Part shown: piece after piece, positions 7,496-14,165 of the stretch
Position numbering within the stretch: position 1 is the stretch's first letter
Layout of the letters: every line of letters starts with the position of its first letter
Source of the DNA: Mannheimia sp041807705
GTDB taxonomy: Bacteria > Pseudomonadota > Gammaproteobacteria > Enterobacterales > Pasteurellaceae
Reading direction: 5' to 3'
DNA: 28,919 bases
Assembly: GCF_041807705.1 (NCBI RefSeq)
Contig: NZ_JBGTYY010000028.1
Location: forward strand, 1-28,919
Notes under the pieces: generated by a model
The model's input: only the letters and a program-made list of their open reading frames with translations
Told to the model about the DNA's origin: nothing
The model's database searches: none
Translations under genes and position numbers: made by a program

Positions 7496-8785
7496 TTATT
7501 TCTTCTGCTTAAGAAAATGCACAGTACAAGCTGCAATTAATAACACTACGGCTGCACCTAAATAGAGTTCATTCTTTTTCCAGCCTGCATCTAATAAAAC
7601 ACCGGCAAGTGTTGGCGAAATAATTGAGCCTAAACGCCCTACGCCGATGGCTGTGCCAACACCTGTACTACGGAAGTCTGGAGCATAAAGTGTTGGGTTG
7701 ATAGTGTATAAGCCTGTAATGCAACCATTGATTAATCCACCAACCAGAATTGCTAAGGCAATAGCTAAGCCTAAAGTGCCAGAGAATACGAAGGCAACAA
7801 CGACAGTGGCAGAAAGAATGCTGAATAGCTGTAAAATATTTTTCGCTGCCCAACGGCTAACTAAGAAGCCGAAAATTAATGAGCCGATTGTTCCACCCAC
7901 TGAAATTGCCATACCTACCGTTTGGCTTTGGGTTTTTGGCATTCCTGCTTCTTCTAAAAGAGCTGGCGTCCACGAGCTGATAAAGTAGAATGAAGCTGAA
8001 ATAGCAATGAAAGCTACCCAAATTAATAAGGTATTACGGCGATATTCAGGCTCGAATAAGCGAGTAATGGCGACTTTATTTTTGCCTTTTGTTTCTACTT
8101 CAGGCAATTCCCAACCTGTGCCTAAGCCAAGTTTAACTGCAATTTTATTCAAGCGTTCTTTGGCGTTTGCAGGTCTTTTTGAAATTAAGAATTCCACCGA
8201 TTCAGGCAATACAAAAAGAAGCAGTGTAAATACTGAACCTGTTAAAACTGCACCCACTAAAAATACTGCTCGCCAGCCATAGACATCTTGTAATAATACG
8301 GCTGACATACCACCTAACATTGCCCCAATACCAAAGCCCGAAGCATAAATGGCGATAGCTAAACCACGCCATTTTTGGCTGGCATACTCGCTGACTAATA
8401 CGTTTGTACCCGTTAGAATGGAGGCAATGCCTAATCCTGTGATGACACGGTATAAACCAATCTCAAAAGCAGATGAAGCAAAATAGGTTAATAACATACC
8501 TAATGTGGCTAAGCCTGTGCCGATTAAAAGTAACGGACGGCGACCAAATTTATCTGCAAGAGGGGAAAGTAATAATGAGCCGATTGCCATACCAAATAAA
8601 CCAGCACTCATTAATGTGCCGATAGTTGCCCCATCTAAATTTAACTCTTCTCGAATGCTTTTAGCTGTAAACGCAAGAGCCATTAAATCAAAGCCATCAA
8701 GCAAGTTCAGTAAAACAGTAAGACCAACAACAAACCATTGAAATGGTGTCATTTTGTTTTGAGCAATTTGATTGCGAATATCCAT
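7496..8785 (-). CDS. MFS transporter, aromatic acid:H+ symporter (AAHS) type
   Basis: About 429 residues with twelve predicted membrane helices. The first helix carries LLDGFDLMALAF; a DGxD motif in helix 1 is the hallmark of the PcaK/BenK aromatic-acid group. The loop between helices 2 and 3 has the MFS signature PLADKFGRRPLLL. After helix 6 is the cytoplasmic loop (about 195-245). Family logic predicts proton-coupled uptake of a small aromatic or other organic acid, but no catabolic genes are nearby, so the substrate is open. I place the start at 8785 (MDIRNQIAQ) rather than at 8803, because GGAGA lies 7 nt upstream of it, inside the codons of the longer version. The gene stands alone. Confidence 0.85.
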   Translation of the reverse strand: MDIRNQIAQNKMTPFQWFVVGLTVLLNLLDGFDLMALAFTAKSIREELNLDGATIGTLMSAGLFGMAIGSLLLSPLADKFGRRPLLLIGTGLATLGMLLTYFASSAFEIGLYRVITGLGIASILTGTNVLVSEYASQKWRGLAIAIYASGFGIGAMLGGMSAVLLQDVYGWRAVFLVGAVLTGSVFTLLLFVLPESVEFLISKRPANAKERLNKIAVKLGLGTGWELPEVETKGKNKVAITRLFEPEYRRNTLLIWVAFIAISASFYFISSWTPALLEEAGMPKTQSQTVGMAISVGGTIGSLIFGFLVSRWAAKNILQLFSILSATVVVAFVFSGTLGLAIALAILVGGLINGCITGLYTINPTLYAPDFRSTGVGTAIGVGRLGSIISPTLAGVLLDAGWKKNELYLGAAVVLLIAACTVHFLKQKK

Positions 8786-8928
8786 AAGTTGTTCTCCAAG
8801 CATAATCTATTTTTATACCTTGAACTATATGGATTTACAAAAAAGTAATCAAACGCAAAATTTACATAAAATTTATGAAAGATTTTCATAATGGATAAAT
8901 CCGTTAGAAGGGAATAGGGAATTTAAAT

Positions 8929-9003
8929 TGTAGGGGCGAAACATCTTTCGCCCTAAATGGAAATGATTGTTGATAGGAGGGCGAATAATTATTCGCCCCT
9001 ACA
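8929..9003. repeat. Composite palindromic repeat, GTAGG...CCTAC bounded
   Basis: The outer arms TGTAGGGGCGAA (8929-8940) and TTCGCCCCTACA (8992-9003) are perfect complements. Inside are two hairpins: 8931-8955 and a perfect 20-bp palindrome at 8979-8998 (GGGCGAATAA and its complement). The architecture, two small palindromes within an outer inverted repeat, recurs at 12418-12486. It lies upstream of the MFS gene and downstream of rnfH. Confidence 0.75.
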
Positions 9004-9022
9004 TTAGGTAAATGGAGAAAAA

Positions 9023-9343
9023 TTATTTCTTCTCCGCCTGTTCAGCGGCTCTTTTGCGTCTAATTTCTTTCGGGTCAGCAATTAATGGACGGTAGATCTC
9101 AATTCTGCCGCCATCTTCCACCGTTTCATTGAGCTTAGCAGGGCGGCTAAAAATACCGACTTTATTTTCTCGCAAGTCGATTTCGGTATATTTTTCTAAT
9201 ACGCCAGAGAGCAAAATAATATTTTGAATCGTGGTGTTGTGCGGCACTTGCAGTTTTTTGAGGAAATATTTATCTGGATAGGCGTAAAGCACTTCTACAT
9301 TAATTAATTGCATTTCCTGTTCTGTTTGAAGTTGTTCAGACAT
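9023..9343 (-). CDS. rnfH: RnfH family ubiquitin-like protein
   Basis: A 106-residue protein of the RnfH (UPF0125) family, a small beta-grasp fold. Visible family blocks are INVEVLYAYPDKYFLKKLQV near the start, VGIFSRPAKLNETVEDGGRIEIYRPL in the middle, and the basic tail DPKEIRRKRAAEQAEKK. Its molecular role is not settled; RnfH partners ratA in conserved operons. Of the tandem ATG codons (9346 and 9343) the second is better placed, 6 nt after AGAGG. The start overlaps the ratA stop by 8 nt, so the two are translationally coupled. The upstream in-frame codons to 9376 are only ratA sequence in another frame. Confidence 0.88.
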   Translation of the reverse strand: MSEQLQTEQEMQLINVEVLYAYPDKYFLKKLQVPHNTTIQNIILLSGVLEKYTEIDLRENKVGIFSRPAKLNETVEDGGRIEIYRPLIADPKEIRRKRAAEQAEKK

Positions 9344-9770
9344 CATACACCTCTTTTGCTCGTTGTTTGAAAGCATTGACCATTTTTAACGTCAGTTCAT
9401 TAAATACTTTACCGAAAACTAATGCCACAATCGGGCTTGAAAATTCAAAATTCAGCTCCAGTGAGATTTTACAGCTTTGCTCATCAAATGGCGTGAATGT
9501 CCAAAAGCCGTGTAAATGACGGAAAGGGCCTTGCACTAAATTCATTTCGATTTTATAGGGCGGAGTCATTTTATTATGGGTACTAAAGGTTTGGCTAATT
9601 CCCAACTTTTGAATATGAAGCTCTGCGGTTAATTCATTTTCCCCTATACTTAAGGTTTTTGCACTCACACAGCCTGATAAAAACTCAGGATATTTCTCAT
9701 AATTATTTACAAGCTGATACATCTGTTCAGCACTATAAGGCACAAGGGCGGATTGACTAACGGTTGGCAT
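9336..9770 (-). CDS. ratA: RatA-type START/COQ10-like protein
   Basis: A 144-residue SRPBCC (START-like) protein. It matches E. coli RatA: ALVPYSAEQMYQLVNNYEKYPEFLSGC at the start, a central LVQGPFRHLHGFWTFTP, and FGKVFNELTLKMVNAFKQRAKEVY at the end. E. coli RatA was reported to block 70S association, while its eukaryotic relatives (Coq10) bind ubiquinone, so a ubiquinone role is a fair alternative. I use the ATG at 9770 (MPTVSQSALVPYS), preceded by AAGAGA; the eight extra codons to 9794 lack family support and run into an uptake signal. It heads the ratA-rnfH pair. Confidence 0.88.
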   Translation of the reverse strand: MPTVSQSALVPYSAEQMYQLVNNYEKYPEFLSGCVSAKTLSIGENELTAELHIQKLGISQTFSTHNKMTPPYKIEMNLVQGPFRHLHGFWTFTPFDEQSCKISLELNFEFSSPIVALVFGKVFNELTLKMVNAFKQRAKEVYDV

Positions 9771-9824
9771 AATATCTCTTTTTTGAATTAACAAGCGGTC
9801 ATATTTTACAAGAAATTTGCAAGG

Positions 9825-10880
9825 CTATAAAGAAACGCTTTTGACTTGAATATAAACAGCTTGTCCTTCTTTGGGCGAAAGCTCCTCAAAAGACCACAGG
9901 CTGATCGTACTCCAAATGGTTTGATCTTCAATAAGAACAGCGAGATCAACCCTGTCTAAATGGGTTTCAATCTTCTGAATATAACCTTTCAATACATTAC
10001 GGATTGAACTTTGGATTGGCTTTTGCAAGCTGATGGAGACATCTTTACTCGCAATAGTAACACGCAAATTTTCACCCATTTGATGACGAGGAAGCTGGTT
10101 AATCCACAAACGTTGCTCATTTAGTCCTAATCCAAGCATATTGTAGCTTGATTGCTGCTCTTTTATCGGTAACTCAAGCAAACTAATGCGTTGATTATTC
10201 GGCTGCCAATCGGCAAAAGCAGGGCTGTGCCACACATTTGCAACTCTATCAAATGCCATCACTTTGCCGTTATTGAGCAAAACGAGTTGATCGGCAAGGC
10301 GAACAATTTCTTCTAAGCTATGGCTAACATAGAGAATTGGAATATTGAGCTGAGAGGCTAATTTATCTAAATAATCGAGTAGCTCTTGTTTGCGTGGTAA
10401 ATCAAGGGCAGATAAAGGCTCGTCCATCAATAAAATATCGGGGGAACTTAATAAAGCACGTCCAATCGCAACTCGTTGTTTCTCTCCACCAGAAAGACTA
10501 GCAGGGTAGCGATCCAATAAATGAACAATGCCTAAAAGTTCCACAATTTGCAAAAAATCGGAAGAATCTGACCGCTTGTAGCCATATTTCAGATTTTTTT
10601 CTACTGAATAATGCGGAAAAAGCCGATGTTCTTGGAATACATAGCCAATATTGCGTTTTTCAGGCGGTAGATTAATGCCTTTTTCGCTATCAAACAGCAC
10701 TCGTCCGTTTAATTCAATCCGCCCAGATTGAGCGGTAGAAAGCCCTGCAATTAAATTAATCAGGCTAGATTTACCTGCCCCCGAACGCCCGAAAATAGCG
10801 GTAATGCCTTGAGCTGGAATTGCTAAATTGACATTCAAATCAAGATTGCCGAGTTGCTGAATAAGGTTAAGTTTTAGCAT
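9825..10880 (-). CDS. modC: Molybdate ABC transporter ATP-binding protein ModC
   Basis: A 351-residue ATPase very like E. coli ModC (352 residues). Walker A is GRSGAGKS (31-38), the signature LSGGEKQR begins at 129, Walker B is ILLMDEP (D153, E154), and the switch histidine follows in YVSHSLEE. The last 65 residues form a Mop/TOBE domain (SIRNVLKGYIQKIE ... IYIQVKSV-like) that binds oxyanion. It powers molybdate import through ModB. Its start overlaps the modB stop by 14 nt, implying translational coupling. It is the last gene of modABC; ratA follows after a 54-nt gap holding an uptake signal. Confidence 0.97.
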   Translation of the reverse strand: MLKLNLIQQLGNLDLNVNLAIPAQGITAIFGRSGAGKSSLINLIAGLSTAQSGRIELNGRVLFDSEKGINLPPEKRNIGYVFQEHRLFPHYSVEKNLKYGYKRSDSSDFLQIVELLGIVHLLDRYPASLSGGEKQRVAIGRALLSSPDILLMDEPLSALDLPRKQELLDYLDKLASQLNIPILYVSHSLEEIVRLADQLVLLNNGKVMAFDRVANVWHSPAFADWQPNNQRISLLELPIKEQQSSYNMLGLGLNEQRLWINQLPRHQMGENLRVTIASKDVSISLQKPIQSSIRNVLKGYIQKIETHLDRVDLAVLIEDQTIWSTISLWSFEELSPKEGQAVYIQVKSVSL

Positions 10881-11559
10881 AGCGTTTCTGCCTTTCAGCC
10901 AACCATTCTGAACAGAATAGGGCGATTAATGAAATTACAATAGCTACCAAGCATAATCGGGCGGCAGCCATTTCGCCATTTGGGGTTTCAATAAAAGTAA
11001 AAAGAGCGGCTGGAATAGTTTGGGTTTGGTTTGGTATATTGGAAACAAATGTAATAGTTGCTCCAAACTCGCCTAATGAACGGGCAAAACCGAGAACGCT
11101 GCCTGCAATAATGCCTGAAAATGCGAGGGGTAAATTTAGGGTAAAAAAGACTTTTAATGGGCTTGCCCCTAATGTGCGGGCGGCTTGTTCAAGTTTAGGA
11201 TCAACGGAATCAAACGCCAAGCGAATAGAACGTACCATTAGCGGAAATGCCATTACCATCGAAGCAAGTACAGCCCCTTTCCACGAAAAACTAAAACTAA
11301 AATTAAACCACTCCCACAAATATTGTCCGATGACACCTCGTTTTGCCATTGAGATAAGTAATAAATAACCAATCACCACAGGGGGTAAAACTAAGGGAAG
11401 ATGGACAATACCATTAAGCAAATTTTTACCCCAAAATTGTTTGCGAGAAAGCAACCAAGCTACCCACACGGCAAGCGGCAAAGCAAGCACCACTGCAATG
11501 GAGGCAACTTTTAGGCTGAGAACAATCGCATTTAGTTCTTGTGGGGTAAAATCAAACAT
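10867..11559 (-). CDS. modB: Molybdate ABC transporter permease ModB
   Basis: A 230-residue inner-membrane permease with about five helices. It carries the ABC importer EAA-type loop EQAARTLGASPLKVFFTLNLPLA, which docks on ModC, and the ModB-typical ending of cytosolic basic residues (EWLAERQKRYAK). It forms a dimer channel receiving molybdate from periplasmic ModA. It lies 54 nt downstream of modA and overlaps modC. The modA-modB gap holds a short palindrome (CTCTCCC ... GGGGAGAG). The three genes are transcribed together. Confidence 0.96.
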   Translation of the reverse strand: MFDFTPQELNAIVLSLKVASIAVVLALPLAVWVAWLLSRKQFWGKNLLNGIVHLPLVLPPVVIGYLLLISMAKRGVIGQYLWEWFNFSFSFSWKGAVLASMVMAFPLMVRSIRLAFDSVDPKLEQAARTLGASPLKVFFTLNLPLAFSGIIAGSVLGFARSLGEFGATITFVSNIPNQTQTIPAALFTFIETPNGEMAAARLCLVAIVISLIALFCSEWLAERQKRYAKT

Positions 11560-11584
11560 AATCTAACTATTTGGTTATAAATTT

Positions 11585-11609
11585 GCCCTCTCCCACAAGG
11601 GGAGAGAGT
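11585..11609. repeat. Short palindrome between modA and modB
   Basis: CCCTCTCCC, a CACAA spacer and GGGGAGAG can form a 7-8 bp hairpin between modA and modB. There is no T-tract on the transcribed (minus) strand, so it is not a plain terminator. It could be a processing or mRNA-stability element that keeps modA expression above modB and modC; that role is inferred. Confidence 0.55.
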
Positions 11610-11613
11610 AAAT

Positions 11614-12372
11614 TTAATTTATAGGATAAAACCCAGCAGCCTCAAATCTAGCTTTTGCTTCTGGTGTGTGTAGAAAATCTAAAAATTTGGCAGCAGATGG
11701 TTTTTCACTTACCACGGAAGCAGGGTAAACAATTTCATCGTAACTTTCAGCAGGGAATTTCGCAATCACTTTGACTTTATCAGATACTTTTGCATCTGTT
11801 GCATACACAATGCCTAGTGGCGATTCTCCCCGCTCAACAAAAGAAAGAGCATCTCGCACATTTTTAGCTCGGGCTAATTTAGGCTCAACTATTTCCCACA
11901 GGTTATAGTAGGTTAAGGCTTTTTGGGCGTATCTTCCAGCGGGAACGTGAGCAGGATCGCCAACAGATAAATAACTATTTGCTAATTCTTTGGCAAAATC
12001 GACCGCTTGTATGTTCTCTGCTTGGAGTTGGCTCTCGTTCGGAGCAATTAAAACCAACTCATTTTTAACTAGATTAGTTCGTTGCTTGATTTTATCAGGC
12101 TGTTTTTCTGCAAGGTAGTCTAGCCATTGTTGGTCGGCAGAAATAAACAGATCTGCTGGAGCATCTTGCTCAATTTGTTTTGCTAACGCAGAGGAAGACG
12201 CAAATGAAAATGTAATTTTATCTTCAGGGTATTTTTGTTCAAAATCTTGCCCAATTTCTTGCAGAATATTATTCATTGAGGCAGCGGCGAAGATGGTAAG
12301 ATCTTCTGCATAAGCCACATTAATACCAAAAGTGAATAGACTTACAATCGATAATTCTTTTAACGCTTTCAT
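11614..12372 (-). CDS. modA: Molybdate-binding periplasmic protein ModA
   Basis: A 252-residue solute-binding protein with a Sec signal peptide (MKALKELSIVSLFTFGINVAYA, cut before EDLTIF). Family blocks seen: FAAASMNNILQEI (serine ligand), FASSSALAKQIEQDAPADLFISAD (second serine region), VGDPAHVPAGRYA, and SPLGIVYATDA. It captures molybdate or tungstate in the periplasm for ModBC, supplying molybdenum-cofactor enzymes. The reading frame stays open 33 codons upstream to 12471, but those codons lie in an intergenic repeat and would bury the signal peptide, so the ATG at 12372 is chosen. Upstream spacing to yadH holds that repeat; no ModE box or molybdenum-cofactor riboswitch was recognised. Confidence 0.95.
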   Translation of the reverse strand: MKALKELSIVSLFTFGINVAYAEDLTIFAAASMNNILQEIGQDFEQKYPEDKITFSFASSSALAKQIEQDAPADLFISADQQWLDYLAEKQPDKIKQRTNLVKNELVLIAPNESQLQAENIQAVDFAKELANSYLSVGDPAHVPAGRYAQKALTYYNLWEIVEPKLARAKNVRDALSFVERGESPLGIVYATDAKVSDKVKVIAKFPAESYDEIVYPASVVSEKPSAAKFLDFLHTPEAKARFEAAGFYPIN

Positions 12373-12417
12373 AATGTTATTCTCAGAGGTAGCAAAAAAG
12401 CAATTCAATTTGGACTC

Positions 12418-12486
12418 GTAGGGACAGGTCCTATGCCTGTCCGAAAACAATATTAATTTACGGGCGGGCACAGGGCCCGCTCCTAC
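12418..12486. repeat. Composite palindromic repeat between yadH and modA
   Basis: GTAGG at 12418-12422 and CCTAC at 12482-12486 bound two hairpins: GGACAGG/CCTGTCC (12422-12442) and GCGGGC/GCCCGC (12464-12480), joined by AT-rich sequence. The plan matches the element at 8929-9003 although the stem sequences differ. It may separate modABC from the upstream yadGH transcript. Confidence 0.75.
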
Positions 12487-12489
12487 AAG

Positions 12490-13251
12490 CTACGAACGCA
12501 ACCCAATCCCACGTTGAATTAACGAATAAGTGACAATATATAGCCCGATACATAACGAAATCAACACACCAAAGGTGTAAACGAGCGGTACATCGCTAAT
12601 GCCAAGAAAACCATATCTCAATCCGTTAATCATATATACGATAGGGTTAAATTTTGACACCGTTTGCCAAAATTCAGGGAGTAACGAAATAGAATAAAAC
12701 ACCCCACCTAAATAAGTGAGCGGTGTAAGTACAAAAGTCGGTATTAATCCTACATCATCAAATGATTTTGCAAAAACGGCATTAATTAGTCCACCTAACG
12801 CAAAGGCGACAATGGTTAAAAATAGCGTTAAAGCAATGATCGCAACAGAGTGAATATCAAAGCTCACAAAAACCATTGCAACCAACATTACTAAGAGAGC
12901 CGCTAAGCCAGCCCGTAAAATACTGCCTAACACATAGCCCCAAATAATGTTATGGGTGGAAAGGGGAGAAATCAGTAACTCTTCAAAATCACGGGTAAAT
13001 TTGCTGAGAAAGAAAGACGAAGCGGTATTCACATAAGAGGCAGTAATTGCCGTCATCATAATCAAACCAGGAGCAATAAATTCCATATAGCCCACGCCAT
13101 TCATTTCGCCGATGCGTCCGCCAATTAATTTGCCGAAAATCAAGAAATAGAGAGTGGTAGTAATCACAGGTGGCACAAGGGTTTGTCGCCAAATTCTTAG
13201 AATACGACGACACTCTTTGCACGCTAAAGTATAAAATCCGATAAAATTCAT
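12490..13251 (-). CDS. yadH: ABC-2 type transporter permease, YadH type
   Basis: A 253-residue permease matching E. coli YadH (256 residues), with six predicted membrane helices. Clear shared blocks are RIWRQTLVPPVITTTLYFLIFGKLIGGRIG, FIAPGLIMMTAI, FAKSFDDVGLIPTFVLTPLTYLGGVFYSISLLP split over two helices, NPIVYMINGLRYGFLGISDVPL and the ending SLIQRGIGLRS. It pairs with the ATPase just upstream; the genes are 1 nt apart. The substrate of YadGH is unknown, and the family includes drug, lipid and polysaccharide exporters. The last codons run right up to the composite repeat before modA. Confidence 0.93.
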   Translation of the reverse strand: MNFIGFYTLACKECRRILRIWRQTLVPPVITTTLYFLIFGKLIGGRIGEMNGVGYMEFIAPGLIMMTAITASYVNTASSFFLSKFTRDFEELLISPLSTHNIIWGYVLGSILRAGLAALLVMLVAMVFVSFDIHSVAIIALTLFLTIVAFALGGLINAVFAKSFDDVGLIPTFVLTPLTYLGGVFYSISLLPEFWQTVSKFNPIVYMINGLRYGFLGISDVPLVYTFGVLISLCIGLYIVTYSLIQRGIGLRS

Positions 13252-13252
13252 T

Positions 13253-14161
13253 TTATTGAGCCATATTAATAAAGAGTTCTTCCAAGCGGTTGGATTTATT
13301 TCGCATACTTAATACTTCTGCCCCTTGAGCCGCAATTTGTGAAAAGAGATTGGTTAGCCCTTGTTGGCGTTTCACATTCACTTCAAGGGTGTTTTCATCG
13401 ATCCATTTATGCGGATAATCTTGGATAACAAGCGGTTGATTTTGAACAGAATTTTGCAAATCTAACACAAATACCTCACTTTCTAATTTCGCCAGTAAGG
13501 CTTTCATTGAGGTGTTTTCAATTAACTTGCCATTTTGAATAATGCCGATATGGCGGCATAGCATTTCGGCTTCTTCTAAATAGTGCGTAGTCAGAATAAT
13601 GGTTGTGCCTTGATTGTTCAGATCTCGCAAGAAATCCCACAATGAGCGGCGAAGTTCAATATCTACCCCTGCGGTAGGTTCATCTAAAATCAGCAGTTTC
13701 GGATTGTGCATTAAGGCTCTGGCGATCATCACACGGCGTTTCATTCCGCCTGAAAGTTCACGGGTAAGATGAGTACGTTTTTCCCACAAATCGAGGAGTT
13801 TTAGCCACTTTTCGGCACGGATAAGGGCTTCTTTGCGTGGAATACCGTAAAAACCGGCTTGTTGCACCAGCACATCAATCACTTTTTCAAACTGATTGAA
13901 GTTAAACTCTTGTGGCACTAGACCGATTTGGTGTTTTAATTCTACTTTTTGTGTATCTAAATCGTAGCCAAATACTTTCACTCTACCGCTTGTTTTATTC
14001 ACAAGGGAACTAATAATACCAATGGTGGTGGATTTCCCTGCACCATTATGCCCGAGTAGGGCGTAAAAATCCCCTTGTTCCACCACAAGGTTGATTCCTT
14101 TTACCGCTTTTACGCCGGTCGGATAGGTTTTTACAAGGTCAATTAATTCTAATGCTTTCAT
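13253..14161 (-). CDS. yadG: ABC transporter ATP-binding protein, YadG type
   Basis: A 302-residue ATPase matching E. coli YadG. Walker A is GHNGAGKST (37-45), the signature is LSGGMKRR, Walker B is LLILDEPTAGVD, and the switch histidine is in TTHYLEEAEML. The C-terminal third (about 215-302) contains the accessory segment ending in VLSMRNKSNRLEELF, which typifies the exporter subgroup. It energises YadH. The ATG lies 4 nt after the dnaX stop, so dnaX-yadG-yadH very likely form one transcript; in E. coli yadGH sit elsewhere and dnaX is followed by ybaB-recR. Confidence 0.94.
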   Translation of the reverse strand: MKALELIDLVKTYPTGVKAVKGINLVVEQGDFYALLGHNGAGKSTTIGIISSLVNKTSGRVKVFGYDLDTQKVELKHQIGLVPQEFNFNQFEKVIDVLVQQAGFYGIPRKEALIRAEKWLKLLDLWEKRTHLTRELSGGMKRRVMIARALMHNPKLLILDEPTAGVDIELRRSLWDFLRDLNNQGTTIILTTHYLEEAEMLCRHIGIIQNGKLIENTSMKALLAKLESEVFVLDLQNSVQNQPLVIQDYPHKWIDENTLEVNVKRQQGLTNLFSQIAAQGAEVLSMRNKSNRLEELFINMAQ

Positions 14162-14165
14162 CTAT

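Noticed and set aside
12373..12471. N-terminal extension of modA (33 extra codons)
   Set aside because: The codons lie in the composite palindromic repeat and precede a clear signal peptide that needs to be N-terminal; the open frame there is accidental.
12373..12489. Molybdenum-cofactor riboswitch or ModE operator upstream of modA
   Set aside because: No conserved riboswitch core and no ModE-type dyad was recognised; the space is taken by the palindromic repeat.
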